A DNA stretch of 64,000 nucleotides from assembly GCF_003316635.1 (NCBI RefSeq), contig NZ_QNQP01000004.1:164622-228621 (forward strand), given 5' to 3'. Of this stretch, positions 47,142 to 57,503 are shown piece after piece. A model generated the notes under the pieces. It did no database searches and was not told where the DNA came from. It saw only the letters and a program-made list of their open reading frames with translations. Source of the DNA: Roseovarius dicentrarchi. Lineage in GTDB: Bacteria > Pseudomonadota > Alphaproteobacteria > Rhodobacterales > Rhodobacteraceae. A program made the position numbers and the translations under genes. Numbering within the stretch: position 1 is the stretch's first letter; the number at the start of each line of letters is the position of its first letter.

Positions 47142-47942
47142 TCAGCCGCGCAGGTCCGACACAATCTCGCGCATGCCGTCCAGCGGGACGTAGCCGCGCA
47201 GGATCTGGTCCTGCATGATGAAAGACGGCGTGCCGGAGATCTGCAACCGCTGACCCAGCGCGCGGTTTTTCGCAATGACGCGGCTGACCTCGTCGCTGTT
47301 CATGTGCGCGGTGATTTTATCCGCGTCCAGATCCAGCGTTTGCGCAAGGCTGGTCAGCCCGCTTTCGGACATGTCGCCCTTGTAGGTCATCATCGCGTCG
47401 TGCAGCATTTTGTAGGGCGCGTCGCCCAGAACCTGCTGCGCGGCAATGGCAAAACGGGCGGCCGTGATGGATTCTTCGCCCAGAATGGGGAATTCCTTGA
47501 TGATGACGCGGATGTTGCCATCGCTTGCGATCAGCTCTTCGACCTCGGGGAAGGCGCGGCGGCAATAGCCGCAGCGGTAATCCATGAACTCGACGATGGT
47601 GATGTCGCCGTCCGGATTGCCGCCAACCCATGAATGGCCATCGTCAAAGATCGCCTCGGAATTGGACGCAATCAGATCGCCGTCATTGGCGCTTTGCAAT
47701 TCCTGCTGGCGCTGCTCCATGATGGCCGCGGCCTCGAAGATGACTTCGGGATTTTCCAGCAGATAGGCGCGCACGCGCGCGCCGAATTCGGCATCGCTCA
47801 GCTGGCCGATCTCGCGGGTGTCGCCCTGCTGTGTCTGGGCCGAGGCCGCAAAGGCGGGCGGGGTTTTGTCAGACACAAGCGCGGTAAACGCGGCGCCGAC
47901 GGCGATAATGCCGGCCCCGGTCAGAATAGCGGTTCGGTTCAT
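47142..47942 (-). CDS. DsbA family periplasmic thiol-disulfide protein
   Basis: A 266-residue thioredoxin-fold protein with an N-terminal signal or anchor (about 5-24). The active site CGYC (in DYRCGYCRRAFPEVEEL) and the cis-proline loop SGTPSF mark the DsbA/BdbD-like group. An N-terminal helical extension (QLSDAEFGARVRAYLLENPEVIFEAA) is shared with the ScsC/DsbA oxidoreductases of this class. It forms or shuffles disulfides in the periplasm. It lies 47 bp after the M48 protease gene and is probably cotranscribed. Confidence 0.9.
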   Translation of the reverse strand: MNRTAILTGAGIIAVGAAFTALVSDKTPPAFAASAQTQQGDTREIGQLSDAEFGARVRAYLLENPEVIFEAAAIMEQRQQELQSANDGDLIASNSEAIFDDGHSWVGGNPDGDITIVEFMDYRCGYCRRAFPEVEELIASDGNIRVIIKEFPILGEESITAARFAIAAQQVLGDAPYKMLHDAMMTYKGDMSESGLTSLAQTLDLDADKITAHMNSDEVSRVIAKNRALGQRLQISGTPSFIMQDQILRGYVPLDGMREIVSDLRG

Positions 47943-47989
47943 TTGGAGTACTCCGTTATGGGATGGCCGGTTGTTCGGGGGGTGCCGGG

Positions 47990-49339
47990 TTATTTCCGGG
48001 CGGCTTTGGCGGCAGAAAGCACATCCTGCGCCCGTTGCCAACCACCGGACCCGTTTGGCAGCAGGCCCAGGGCGCGGCTGGCGTGAATTTCGGCATCCTC
48101 CAGCTTGCCGATCATTGCATAGCGTTCGGCAGTGACCAGCGATGCCATGCCGTTCTGACCGGTTTTTGCGTAGGTGACGGCCAGATCGCGCATCACGCGG
48201 GCATCGCGCCCGTCGCGCGCCACCGCCTTTTGCAGGACCGGCATCGCCTGATTGTACTGCCCCTGCGCGACCAGCGCGCGCCCGTATGATCCCAGCACCA
48301 GCGCATGATCGGGCGCGGCGTTGACCGCGCGCGCATAGGCCGCCGTGGCGGCGGCAAACTGCCGGTTTTCCATCAGGATCTGGCCGCGCAGCTCGTGATA
48401 GAACGCATCACCGGGGCGCAGGGCTATGGCGCGGTTCATCTCCGCCAGAGCGTTTTGCAGGTTCGACTGGCGATGCCACGCGATGGCCGCGCGCATATGT
48501 CCCACATCGGCAAAGCCGGAACTGCCTGCGTGGCCCAGCGTCCATTTGGGGCCGCGCGTGAACGCCGACAGCTTGCCCTTGGCGCGGGCAAACCAATAGA
48601 GGTCTTCGTTGCCCGGTGGAAACCGTCCTGCATATTCCGCCGTCTGGCGTCTGAGCACACGCACACGATCCGCTGACAGCGGGTGGGTGCGCGCATAAGG
48701 ATCCTGCCGCGTGTCCGGCAGCGCCTCTTGTCCGCGAAAGATGTCCATCACGGCCACCGCGCCGCCCGGATCGCGGCGCGCGCGCACCATATAGGCCACG
48801 CCGGCGCTGTCGGCGCTGCTTTCCTCGGCGCGGGTATGGGCAAAAAACAGGCGTTGCGCGCTGCCCTGCGCACCCAGCGCGATACCCGCCGCCGCCTGCG
48901 CATTGCCCGAGGCGGCCCCCGCGGCCGCAGCCAGCGCAAGGCCCAGCCCGGCAGCGGTGCGCGCGTTGCGCATGTTCAGCGGGCGGCGCACCAGATGGCC
49001 GTTGGCGATATGAGCCGCCTCATGCGCAATGACCGATTGCAGCATCTGAGGCGTCTCCATCTTCAGAAGCAGGCCCGAATGGACGAATATCGTGTCGCGG
49101 TCCACGACAAAGGCGTTCAGGCGCCGGTCATCTATCACCAGCACATTCATGCGATTTGCGTTCAGGCCGGCCTGTTGCAAAATGGGCTGGGCCAGCTGCA
49201 TCAATGCGTATTCAATATCCGGATCGCGCAGCAGGGACAGCGCGCGGGCGGGCTGCGCCACCGTCGCCCCCAGCAGCGCCAGCGCCAGCGCAAGACGTGC
49301 CAGCAGGGGCGGGAACGTGTAGGTGCGGCGGTGTCGCAT
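47990..49339 (-). CDS. M48 family metalloprotease with TPR region (BepA-like)
   Basis: A 449-residue exported protease. A signal peptide covers about residues 1-34. The zinc motif HEAAH lies in SVIAHEAAHIANGHLVRR, and the third ligand is probably the Glu in ESSADSAGVAYM. The C-terminal half contains TPR repeats (ALAEMNRAIALRPGDAFYHELRG and similar). This is the BepA/YfgC type that assists or degrades outer-membrane proteins such as LptD. The ATG at 49339 has GGAG seven bases upstream. Confidence 0.9.
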   Translation of the reverse strand: MRHRRTYTFPPLLARLALALALLGATVAQPARALSLLRDPDIEYALMQLAQPILQQAGLNANRMNVLVIDDRRLNAFVVDRDTIFVHSGLLLKMETPQMLQSVIAHEAAHIANGHLVRRPLNMRNARTAAGLGLALAAAAGAASGNAQAAAGIALGAQGSAQRLFFAHTRAEESSADSAGVAYMVRARRDPGGAVAVMDIFRGQEALPDTRQDPYARTHPLSADRVRVLRRQTAEYAGRFPPGNEDLYWFARAKGKLSAFTRGPKWTLGHAGSSGFADVGHMRAAIAWHRQSNLQNALAEMNRAIALRPGDAFYHELRGQILMENRQFAAATAAYARAVNAAPDHALVLGSYGRALVAQGQYNQAMPVLQKAVARDGRDARVMRDLAVTYAKTGQNGMASLVTAERYAMIGKLEDAEIHASRALGLLPNGSGGWQRAQDVLSAAKAARK

Positions 49340-49518
49340 GGGCAATCTCCGGATCAGGCAGCGCAAAGCTTAGAGGGTAGGGACACTGCACTTCAACCCG
49401 GCGCGGCGGGGGCCTGCGCGATTGTGATCGCCGCGGCGTTGCGCGTAGCGATCCGGGCGGGACAGTGGGCAAAGCCGCTGTTAAGGTGCGCCGAAAAACC
49501 GCCGGAGCCGAACAGACC

Positions 49519-50745
49519 ATGATCAGATTTTGCCTTGCCCTTGCGGCTGTTTTCATCAGCGGCGCAGCGCCATCGGCCGCGCAGGAAGGCTTTGGCGGGT
49601 TGGCGCGGCTGAACGCCGAGGCCAGCGCGATCACCGCAAAGCGCGGCGAGCTGCGCATTCAGCTGGCGCTAAGCCAGGGCGTGCCGTTCCGCATCTTCAC
49701 GCTGGACGCGCCTGCGCGCTTTGTCATCGACTTCCGCGAGGTGGACTGGGCCGGCACGCTGGGGCCGGAACTGGTGCAGACCGATCTGGTGCGCGCCGCG
49801 CGTGTGGGCGGGTTTCGACCCGGCTGGTCGCGCATGGTGCTGGAGCTGGCCGGCCCCTTCGCGCTGGTCCATGCGGTGCTGAATACCGGCGCCGCCGATG
49901 GCAGCGCCGATCTGGTCCTGACGCTGGCCCATACCTCGCCCGAGGCATTCGCCGAAGGCGCCGGCGTGCCGGATCCGCAGCCCGGCTGGGATCTGCCGCC
50001 GCCTGCCGATGTGGGCGCGGCGCCCGCCCGCGCACCGGGTGCGCCGCTGGTCGTGGTGCTGGACCCCGGCCATGGCGGGATCGACCCCGGCGCCGATGCG
50101 GGCGGCACGCTGGAGAAAGATCTGATGCTGGGTTTCGCCCGCGAATTGCGGGAGGCGCTGCTGCGCGCGGGCGACATCGACGTGGTGCTGACGCGCGATG
50201 ACGACAGCTTTGTCTCGCTGGAGCGGCGGGTCAGCATAGCGCACAGCGCGCGCGCGGATCTGTTCCTGTCGCTTCACGCGGATTCGCTGGGCGAGGGGTC
50301 AGCAAGGGGCGCGACCATCTACAAACTCAGCGCCGATGCCAGCGATGCCGCCAGTGCCGCGCTGGCCGAACGGCACAACCGCGCCGATATGCTGGCCGGG
50401 ATCGACCTGTCGGGCACCGATGACGTGGTGGCCGACATGCTGATGGATCTGGCCCGGATGGAGACGCAGCCGCGCGCCGATCTGATGGCGCGCGCGCTGG
50501 TGGTCGGGCTGAAGGATGCCGGCCTGCCGGTCAATTCGCGGCCCCTGCGCAGCGCCAGTTTTTCGGTGCTGAAATCGCCGGACATCCCGTCGATCCTGCT
50601 GGAACTGGGATTTTTGTCAAATGGCCGCGATCTGGGCAATTTGACGGACCCCGCATGGCGCGGAAATATGGCGCAGGCGATCACCGATGCAATCAAGGCG
50701 TGGATGATTGCGGACGCGGCCAATTCGCGGCTGGTGCGCCAGTAA
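49519..50745 (+). CDS. N-acetylmuramoyl-L-alanine amidase, AmiC type
   Basis: A 408-residue periplasmic amidase that cuts the stem peptide from MurNAc in septal peptidoglycan. A signal peptide (1-22) is followed by an AMIN domain (about 30-140) that targets the septum. The Amidase_3 catalytic domain follows with zinc ligands in LDPGHGGIDPGA, LEKDLML and LSLHADS, and the late Glu in ILLELGFLSN. It stands 96 bp before the PBP1a gene, a common pairing. Confidence 0.92.
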   Translation: MIRFCLALAAVFISGAAPSAAQEGFGGLARLNAEASAITAKRGELRIQLALSQGVPFRIFTLDAPARFVIDFREVDWAGTLGPELVQTDLVRAARVGGFRPGWSRMVLELAGPFALVHAVLNTGAADGSADLVLTLAHTSPEAFAEGAGVPDPQPGWDLPPPADVGAAPARAPGAPLVVVLDPGHGGIDPGADAGGTLEKDLMLGFARELREALLRAGDIDVVLTRDDDSFVSLERRVSIAHSARADLFLSLHADSLGEGSARGATIYKLSADASDAASAALAERHNRADMLAGIDLSGTDDVVADMLMDLARMETQPRADLMARALVVGLKDAGLPVNSRPLRSASFSVLKSPDIPSILLELGFLSNGRDLGNLTDPAWRGNMAQAITDAIKAWMIADAANSRLVRQ

Positions 50746-50840
50746 TCTGTGCGCGATTGGGCGGATATTGGCGCGCTTGTGTTTTGACGGCGGCAGCGCG
50801 GGTGCATATATGACCCTTGGGACCATAAAGGTGGGCGTGC

Positions 50841-53357
50841 GTGCTTAGATTCATATTGACGTTTTTCGGGTCGATTTTCAGCCTGATCACCATGGGTATC
50901 ATGGTTGTCGCGCTCAGCATCGGCGCGATTTTCTATATCTATGGCCGCGACTTGCCCAGTCACCAGAGCCTTGCCAACTACACCCCGCCGACCATCAGCC
51001 GGATTTTCTCGGGCGAGGGGCGGATCATTGACGAATTCAGCCGCGAGCGGCGCCTGTTCACTCCCGCCGAGGATATCCCCCAGCTGGTGAAAGAAGCGTT
51101 CATTTCCGCCGAGGACAAGAATTTCTATTCTCACGGCGGCTATGATGCGCGCGGTATCGCGGCGGCGGTGATCGAGGCGGTGCAGACACGCGGGCGCACC
51201 GTGCGCGGCGCCTCGACCATTCCGCAGCAGGTTGTGAAAAACTTCCTTCTGTCCGGCGACCGCAAGATCGAGCGCAAGATCAAGGAAATCATCCTTGCCA
51301 CCCGCATCGAAGAGGCGCTGACCAAGGAAAAGATCCTTGAGCTATACCTGAATGAAATCTTTCTGGGTCAGAACAGCTATGGCGTGGCTGCGGCTGCGCA
51401 GACCTATTTCAACAAATCCTTGCGCGATCTGGCCCCGCACGAGGCGGCGTTTCTGGCCTCCATGCCCAAGGCGCCCAGCGATTTCCATCCGGTGCGCGCC
51501 AAGGATGCGCTGCTGGCCCGGCGTAATTTCGTGCTGCGGGAAATGAAACAGAACGGCTATCTCACTCAGGCCGTTTTCGAGCAGGAGGTCGCCCAACCGC
51601 TGCAAAGTGTCCAGAACGGCGATTTTGAGCCGTTTTCCGCCGCGCTGCCGCCCCGCGACTATTTCACTGATGAAATCCGCCGCCAGCTCAGCCGTGATTT
51701 CGGCGAAGGGGAGTTTTTCTCGGGCGGGTTCACGGTACGCGCGACGATTGATCCTGAAATGCAGGCCGAGGCAGCCGTGGCATTGCAAGGCAAGCTGGAG
51801 CAGTATGACCGCAATCTGGGCCGCTGGCGCGGCACCGGCAAATCGCTGCCACCCGAGGCGCTGGAGAGCGAAGAAGCCTGGCGCGCCGCCCTGTCCGAGG
51901 TCAGCGTCGCGCGCGACATCAATCTGGACAGCCATTGGTTTCCTGCGGTGATCCTTGAAATCGGCGATCAGCGGATGCGCATCGGCGTTGAGGGTATCAA
52001 GGAATCCGAGGCAGAGCCGCAGGTGATCCCGCGCGAGGATATCAGCTGGCTGCCGAAGAATTTTCAGGACACGTTCAAGGTGGGGCAGGTGGTGCATGTG
52101 CGCCGCATGACCAAGGACGGCGCCTTTGTCCGCTGGACCCTGCGACAGGTGCCGCAAGTGCAGGGCGGGTTCATGGCGATGGACGTCAACACGGGCCGCG
52201 TTCTGGCCATGCAGGGCGGTTTTTCCTACCAGAATTCGGTGTTCAACCGCGCCACGCAGGCCAAGCGTCAGCCCGGCTCCAGTTTCAAGCCGTTCGTTTA
52301 TGCGGCCGCGCTGGACAGCGGCTATAGCCCCGCCACCATCGTGGTTGACGCCCCGATCGAGGTGAACACGCCGCAGGGCCTGTGGCGTCCGCGCAACTCT
52401 TCCAACCGCTATTATGGCCCGACGCCGCTGCGCACCGGGATCGAGCAGTCGCGCAACCTGATGACCGTTCGCCTTGCGCAGGAGGTGGGCATGGATACCG
52501 TCGCCGCCTACGCCGAACGCTTTGGCGTTTATGACAACATGGGGCCCTATCTGGCGAACGCGTTGGGGTCCGAGGAATCGACCGTTTACAAGATGGTGGC
52601 CGCCTACGCGATGTTCGCCAATGGCGGCGAGCGGGTAGAGCCGACGCTGGTGGACCGGGTGCAGGACCGCTACGGGCGCACCGTGTACCGCCATGATGAG
52701 CGCATCTGCACCGATTGCGACGATCCGACCATCGCGCCGGGGCGCAGTCCGCGCATCGTGTCAAACCGCGAGCGGGTGATCGACGCGATCACCGCCTATC
52801 AGCTGACCTCGATGATGCGCGGCGTGGTCGAGCGCGGCACGGCTGCGGGCAACGTCAACCTGCCGGTCCCCGTCGCGGGCAAGACGGGGACGACCAACGA
52901 CGCGCGCGATGTCTGGTTTATCGGCTTTACCAGCAATATCGTCGCGGGATGCTATATCGGCTATGACCAGCCGCGCAGTCTGGGGCGCAGCGCCTATGGC
53001 GCGGGCATGTGCGGGCCGGTTTTCACCCAGTTCATGCGCAAGGCGACGGCCAAATATGGCGGCGGCGAATTTGCCGTGCCGCCCGGTGGCCATTTTATCA
53101 AGATCGACCGCCGCACCGGTGCCCGCCTGCCCGATGACGCCTCGGGCGCGACGGTCGTGGCCGAGTATTTCCGCGACGGCGAGGATCCGATGTTTGGCCT
53201 GATGTATGATGGCGGTTTTGCCATGGGCAACGATCTGGAGCTGTTCCGCGAGGGCGAGGACGAGCAGGTGCGCAACGTCACCACCTCCAGCGGCCAGACC
53301 GGCCAGGTGGGCAAGAAGGCGACGTTCGGCTCGATGTCGTCGGGCGGATTGTACTGA
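50841..53357 (+). CDS. mrcA: penicillin-binding protein 1A
   Basis: A bifunctional class A peptidoglycan synthase of 838 residues. After the membrane anchor (about 8-32) comes the glycosyltransferase domain with FISAEDKNFYSHGG and GASTIPQQVVKNF. An OB-like insert is followed by the transpeptidase with KRQPGSSFKPFVYAAAL (SxxK), an SRN triad and GKTGTTND (KTG). It polymerises and crosslinks the wall at the inner membrane's outer face. Confidence 0.95.
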   Translation: MLRFILTFFGSIFSLITMGIMVVALSIGAIFYIYGRDLPSHQSLANYTPPTISRIFSGEGRIIDEFSRERRLFTPAEDIPQLVKEAFISAEDKNFYSHGGYDARGIAAAVIEAVQTRGRTVRGASTIPQQVVKNFLLSGDRKIERKIKEIILATRIEEALTKEKILELYLNEIFLGQNSYGVAAAAQTYFNKSLRDLAPHEAAFLASMPKAPSDFHPVRAKDALLARRNFVLREMKQNGYLTQAVFEQEVAQPLQSVQNGDFEPFSAALPPRDYFTDEIRRQLSRDFGEGEFFSGGFTVRATIDPEMQAEAAVALQGKLEQYDRNLGRWRGTGKSLPPEALESEEAWRAALSEVSVARDINLDSHWFPAVILEIGDQRMRIGVEGIKESEAEPQVIPREDISWLPKNFQDTFKVGQVVHVRRMTKDGAFVRWTLRQVPQVQGGFMAMDVNTGRVLAMQGGFSYQNSVFNRATQAKRQPGSSFKPFVYAAALDSGYSPATIVVDAPIEVNTPQGLWRPRNSSNRYYGPTPLRTGIEQSRNLMTVRLAQEVGMDTVAAYAERFGVYDNMGPYLANALGSEESTVYKMVAAYAMFANGGERVEPTLVDRVQDRYGRTVYRHDERICTDCDDPTIAPGRSPRIVSNRERVIDAITAYQLTSMMRGVVERGTAAGNVNLPVPVAGKTGTTNDARDVWFIGFTSNIVAGCYIGYDQPRSLGRSAYGAGMCGPVFTQFMRKATAKYGGGEFAVPPGGHFIKIDRRTGARLPDDASGATVVAEYFRDGEDPMFGLMYDGGFAMGNDLELFREGEDEQVRNVTTSSGQTGQVGKKATFGSMSSGGLY

Positions 53358-53435
53358 CGTCCTCGGCGCGCGCTGCGCGCTTGCCGGGCAAGCCATGCTG
53401 CGCTATCACGCGAACGAACCACCGGGAAAGCATAC

Positions 53436-54560
53436 ATGCGCGCTGAAATTCAGACCATCACCAACGAGATTCAGACATCGCTGGAGCTGCTGCGCCAGCG
53501 GCTGGGCTGGGAGACGGCCCAGCACCGGCTGGAGGAATTCAACGCGCGCGTTGAGGATCCGACGCTGTGGGATGACCCGGCCAATGCGCAAAAGGTGATG
53601 CGCGACCGGCAGGCGCTGGTCGACGCGCTGGAGACGCATGACAGCATTCAAGCCGATCTGTCGGACAATCTGGAGCTGATCGACATGGGCGAGGCCGAAG
53701 GCGACACCGACGTCGTGGCCGAGGCTGAAGCCGCCCTGAAGGCGCTGAAAAAACGCGCCGCCGCCAAGGAGCTGGAGGCGCTTCTGGACGGCGAGGCCGA
53801 CGCAAACGACACGTTCCTGGAAATCAACGCAGGCGCGGGCGGGACCGAATCCTGCGATTGGGCCAGCATTCTGGCGCGCATGTATGTGCGATGGGCTGAA
53901 AAGCGCGGCTATTCTGTCGAATTGCAATCCGAACAGTCGGGCGACGAGGCGGGCATCAAATCGGCGGCGTACAAGATCAGCGGGCACAACGCCTATGGCT
54001 GGCTGAAGTCGGAATCCGGGGTGCATCGCCTTGTACGGATCAGCCCGTTCGATTCGGCGGCCAAGCGGCACACGTCCTTCTGCTCGGTCTGGGTTTACCC
54101 GGTGGTTGACGATAATATTGATATCGAGGTGAACCCGTCGGACATCCGTATCGACACCTATCGCAGTTCCGGCGCGGGCGGGCAGCACGTGAACACGACC
54201 GATTCCGCCGTTCGCATCACGCACCATCCCACCGGAATCGTCGTGACGAGTTCGGAAAAATCGCAGCACCAGAACCGCGATATCGCCATGAAGGCCCTGA
54301 AATCACGGCTCTACCAACTGGAGCTGGACCGCCGGAATGCAGCCATCAACCAGGCGCATGACGCCAAGGGCGATGCGGGCTGGGGCAACCAGATCCGCAG
54401 CTACGTCTTGCAGCCCTACCAGATGGTCAAAGACCTGCGTACCCTGCACGAGACGTCCGATACCAAGGGCGTGCTGGACGGCGATCTGGACCCGTTCATG
54501 GCGGCCACATTGGCGATGAATGTCAGCGGCAAGAGCCGGGCAGAAGCGCAGGGCGACTGA
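53436..54560 (+). CDS. prfB: peptide chain release factor 2
   Basis: Recognises UGA and UAA stops and triggers peptide release. The 374-residue protein has the SPF anticodon-like tripeptide in [14 protein letters not shown] and the GGQ motif in [15 protein letters not shown]. The frame is uninterrupted from the ATG at 53436, so the autoregulatory programmed frameshift found in many prfB genes is absent here. Confidence 0.95.
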   Translation: MRAEIQTITNEIQTSLELLRQRLGWETAQHRLEEFNARVEDPTLWDDPANAQKVMRDRQALVDALETHDSIQADLSDNLELIDMGEAEGDTDVVAEAEAALKALKKRAAAKELEALLDGEADANDTFLEINAGAGGTESCDWASILARMYVRWAEKRGYSVELQSEQSGDEAGIKSAAYKISGHNAYGWLKSESGVHRLVRISPFDSAAKRHTSFCSVWVYPVVDDNIDIEVNPSDIRIDTYRSSGAGGQHVNTTDSAVRITHHPTGIVVTSSEKSQHQNRDIAMKALKSRLYQLELDRRNAAINQAHDAKGDAGWGNQIRSYVLQPYQMVKDLRTLHETSDTKGVLDGDLDPFMAATLAMNVSGKSRAEAQGD

Positions 54561-54637
54561 ACCATCTGCGGACACGTGATGACCTGCGCCGCAGAATGCG
54601 TATTTTCAGCAGGATGAAAGTACGCCTGCGGCCTGCG

Positions 54638-54973
54638 TCACTTTAACGGGTCATGCCCCCAATTCATCAGGGAGTATCGCCAGTCAGAGTGCTGCTTGTC
54701 CTCGTCCGGGCCGCCCTGGGCGGTGTGACGGTTGATGTAGCCCACGACCTTGGCCATGTGATCCCACTGGCTGTCCGTCAGCTGATCCTTGTTCGTGCGC
54801 TTGATGTCGATGATACGGCGCCCGGAGGCGTGGCCGGTGGATTCGCCGGAATCGCTGTCGCCGACTGATTTGGAGTCGTCTGTTTGCAGCCACTCCTCCA
54901 GCTCTTGCGGGGCCATATTGACCAGATCGCGCCATTCGCGCCAGATGTCGTCACGGGATTTGGACGATGACAT
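54638..54973 (-). CDS. DUF3140 family protein
   Basis: A 111-residue hydrophilic protein matching DUF3140. Conserved parts are [19 protein letters not shown], the [16 protein letters not shown] segment, and [16 protein letters not shown]. Function is unknown; members are often linked to DNA-binding or stress contexts, but nothing here shows that. The ATG at 54973 follows GGACCCT. It diverges from the DUF2189 gene 85 bp away. Confidence 0.8.
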   Translation of the reverse strand: MSSSKSRDDIWREWRDLVNMAPQELEEWLQTDDSKSVGDSDSGESTGHASGRRIIDIKRTNKDQLTDSQWDHMAKVVGYINRHTAQGGPDEDKQHSDWRYSLMNWGHDPLK

Positions 54974-55058
54974 GGGTAGGGTCCTTTCGCTATGCTTACG
55001 GCTTGATAACCGCGCCGCGCAGGATTGGTTGCGCAGGCGCCTCACGGGGAGGGCAGGG

Positions 55059-55865
55059 ATGCAAGACACAAAGCTGGCGGGCGCCGGGATATCGCAGGCG
55101 GGGCCAGAGCTGGGCGTGCCGGAAATGGGCACGCCGACATTTGCCATGCTGGCAGAGGCCCTGCGCCGTGGGTGGCGCGACATGCGCCGCGCGCCGGGCT
55201 ATGCGCTGATTTTCGCGGGGGTCTATGTCGCGATTGGCTGGCTGATGGTCTGGGTGACTGCCGCCACGGGACACACCTATTGGCTGACATTTGCGGCGGT
55301 CAGTTTTCCGCTGATCGGGCCATTTGCGGCGGTTGGTCTGTACGAGGTCAGCAACCGTCTGGAGCAGGGATTTCCCCTGCAACCGGGCGCTGTGTTTGGT
55401 GTGATCCGCAGCCAAGGACAGCGTCAATTACCGTCGATCTGCGTGATCATCGTGATGATCTTCCTGTTCTGGTTCTTCCTGGCACATATGATTTTCGCGC
55501 TGTTCCTGGGTTTTTCCACGATGACAAATGTGTCGACATCCTTTGCGATATACCTGACATCCGAGGGGATCGGGATGCTGACCGTGGGCACCATCGTGGG
55601 CGGATTGTTCGCGCTTTTGATTTACATGATCACCGTGATCGCGCTGCCGCTGCTTCTGGACCGGGAGGTGGATTTTGTCACCGCCATGATCACCAGTTTT
55701 GGTGTGGTCACGGCCGATCCGGTGCCGATGCTGGCATGGGCGCTGTTTATCGCCGGGGCGACGTTTCTGGCGCTGCTACCCGGTTTCCTGGGGCTGTTTC
55801 TGGTGCTGCCGCTTCTGGGGCATGCGACATGGCATCTGTACCGTCTGCTTTGTGAGGCGGCCTAA
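55059..55865 (+). CDS. DUF2189 family membrane protein
   Basis: A 268-residue membrane protein with about six hydrophobic segments. The [18 protein letters not shown] motif and the closing [14 protein letters not shown] mark DUF2189. It is a paralogue of the protein at 31774-32571 in the cbb3 operon. The ATG at 55059 follows GGGGAGGG. Function is unknown. The frame runs further upstream into the promoter shared with DUF3140. Confidence 0.82.
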   Translation: MQDTKLAGAGISQAGPELGVPEMGTPTFAMLAEALRRGWRDMRRAPGYALIFAGVYVAIGWLMVWVTAATGHTYWLTFAAVSFPLIGPFAAVGLYEVSNRLEQGFPLQPGAVFGVIRSQGQRQLPSICVIIVMIFLFWFFLAHMIFALFLGFSTMTNVSTSFAIYLTSEGIGMLTVGTIVGGLFALLIYMITVIALPLLLDREVDFVTAMITSFGVVTADPVPMLAWALFIAGATFLALLPGFLGLFLVLPLLGHATWHLYRLLCEAA

Positions 55866-55882
55866 TCTGCCCCCGGCTTTGA

Positions 55883-56743
55883 TCAGCGAAATGGCTGGTC
55901 CAGCCGCAACAGGCGGGCATGAAACGGCGGCACATCGTGCAGCCCGATCAGGCCCGCGGTGCGCGCGGCCGACAATATGGCGCCGGTATTGCTGCCCAGA
56001 TGTTCGTACACCATGCGCGCGGCGCGGATGCCGCTGATCTTTTCGCGGACGGTCCGGGTCACGTAGCCCTCCCACAGGTTGCGCTGGAACGACGTTTCCG
56101 GCGCCAGAAAGTTGAACGAGCAGGCCATCGAATTGCGGTGGGTCACGATGATCATGATCCCCTCTTCCTGCCGCATGACGATGCCGCGATATTCGCGGTC
56201 GCGCGGCGATGTGGACAGACCTTGCGCGCGCATCGCCTCACGCGGCTCGTAGCCGCGCAAAAACGTATAGCCATCCTCGCGGTGGATCAGCACCAGTCCC
56301 ATCACAAACTGCGCCTCGTCAATGAAGCTGCGCCGCACGAATCGGTAGATACCATTGGGAAACAGATCCTCGGGCACCGCGATCGGCTCGGCGCCGAAGA
56401 ATCCGGCAACAACGGGGTGGCCCAGCAAATCGAATGACGAACTGCGCAGATCATCGACCGGCTCCAGCAGGATGCGGGCATCGGTATCAAAGAACTGGCA
56501 GATCCGGTGCAGCACGTCCGGACGCGGGAAGCTTTCGCCACTGAGGTAGCGATTGAACTGGGTGCGGTTAATGCCCAGATCGCGGCACAGCCCGGCAACT
56601 GACGGATAATCGGCGCTGAGCGCCTGAAGGTTTTCGCCAAAGATCGCCCGCAGTCGGGCGGGGTCCATCTGGCGATCGGATGAAACTGTCATGGACCCGG
56701 CCACTGGGGCAGCGCCCTGCACAGACCTGTACGGATCGGGCAT
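55883..56743 (-). CDS. helix-turn-helix transcriptional regulator
   Basis: A 286-residue protein with an N-terminal XRE-type HTH (about 30-75: LSADYPSVAGLCRDLGINRTQFNRYLSGESFPRPDVLHRI). A long C-terminal part of about 190 residues resembles no ligand domain I can name. The C-terminal part includes YRFVRRSFIDEAQFVMGLVLIHREDGYTFLRGYEP. In-frame ATGs at 56692 and 56668 are alternative starts and the latter begins the HTH region closely. It ends 17 bp after the DUF2189 gene on the other strand. Confidence 0.75.
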   Translation of the reverse strand: MPDPYRSVQGAAPVAGSMTVSSDRQMDPARLRAIFGENLQALSADYPSVAGLCRDLGINRTQFNRYLSGESFPRPDVLHRICQFFDTDARILLEPVDDLRSSSFDLLGHPVVAGFFGAEPIAVPEDLFPNGIYRFVRRSFIDEAQFVMGLVLIHREDGYTFLRGYEPREAMRAQGLSTSPRDREYRGIVMRQEEGIMIIVTHRNSMACSFNFLAPETSFQRNLWEGYVTRTVREKISGIRAARMVYEHLGSNTGAILSAARTAGLIGLHDVPPFHARLLRLDQPFR

Positions 56744-57088
56744 GCTGCGGCGGCGCGCAGAGGCGTCACGCAGGTTCGGTTTGCGGTCGACCGTGTCATG
56801 GCGAACTCCCGTTAAACTCTTGCTTTGTCTCTGTCATATCCAGTCCGTCGTGGATTGGACAGGGTGTCACGAGATGTGACGCTGGTTGGCGTCAGTTTTT
56901 GCACAATATGACACAAATACCAAGCAGCAGACGCGAATACAAACATGGTCGACTGCCTGATAACACGACATTTTGATTAACGGGATGACCCTGAGTGAGA
57001 CGGTGATGACGCACCGCGCGGATCAGGACAATCGGCTGGCGCTGCATTTCAGGGCGCTATGGAATTTTGAAATTTTGGGGGATTATGC
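56744..57088. promoter_or_regulatory. 345-bp intergenic region with inverted repeat and terminator-like hairpin
   Basis: The region between the HTH gene and the next gene holds no supportable reading frame. It contains an inverted repeat GTCAC-N5-GTGAC near 56866-56880, then a hairpin with T run (separate entry). An A/T-rich stretch with a GGGGGAT ribosome site precedes the ATG at 57089. Confidence 0.45.
56877..56900 (+). terminator. Orphan intrinsic terminator-like hairpin
   Basis: Arms TGACGC (56877-56882) and GCGTCA (56889-56894) followed by G and five T residues. No gene on the plus strand ends just before it, so it may end a small RNA or an attenuated leader of the 57089 gene. Confidence 0.5.
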
Positions 57089-57472
57089 ATGTACGGAGTC
57101 GTTCTTTGGACTGATCAACGCGAAAACAAGGCCGTGATATGGTGCGAGGATCATGGAGATCTGGCATTCTATCATGGTGCGGCAGGCGGCGATTCTGCAA
57201 TGGCGGCGGGTGATCTGATCGAGTTCGAAGTGAGCGACAAAGGCGACATGCGCCTTGCGGATCTGCCGCGACTGGTGACGCGCCGCAGTCATCCCGCACT
57301 GGCCGCCGAGCTGAAGCGGGCGGGGGCGCGGACCGGCCGCATCAGCGATGCCTTTGGCGGCGAAATGCCAAAATTCAATCACAGCTCCGACGCCAAATAT
57401 ACCCAGTCGCAAGGCGACCGGGCCGCGAACGTCATTCCGTTCAGCCGGGCGCCGCAGGCCGCATACGCCTGA
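57089..57472 (+). CDS. hypothetical protein of 127 residues
   Basis: I do not recognise a family. The N-terminal 60 residues look like a small beta-rich domain (MYGVVLWTDQRENKAVIWCEDHGDLAFYHG, LIEFEVSDKGDMR). A basic linker follows, and a polar tail ends FNHSSDAKYTQSQGDRAANVIPFSRAP. The opening resembles cold-shock or OB-like proteins only in a general way. It has a good ribosome site (GGGGGAT) and a strong terminator downstream, so it is very likely a real single-gene unit. Confidence 0.7.
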   Translation: MYGVVLWTDQRENKAVIWCEDHGDLAFYHGAAGGDSAMAAGDLIEFEVSDKGDMRLADLPRLVTRRSHPALAAELKRAGARTGRISDAFGGEMPKFNHSSDAKYTQSQGDRAANVIPFSRAPQAAYA

Positions 57473-57503
57473 TTTCAGGGCGGCGAAGCTTTGCAAGTTT
57501 TAG

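Noticed and set aside
53436..53520. Programmed frameshift in prfB
   Set aside because: The frame is continuous and no in-frame UGA is found near the start.
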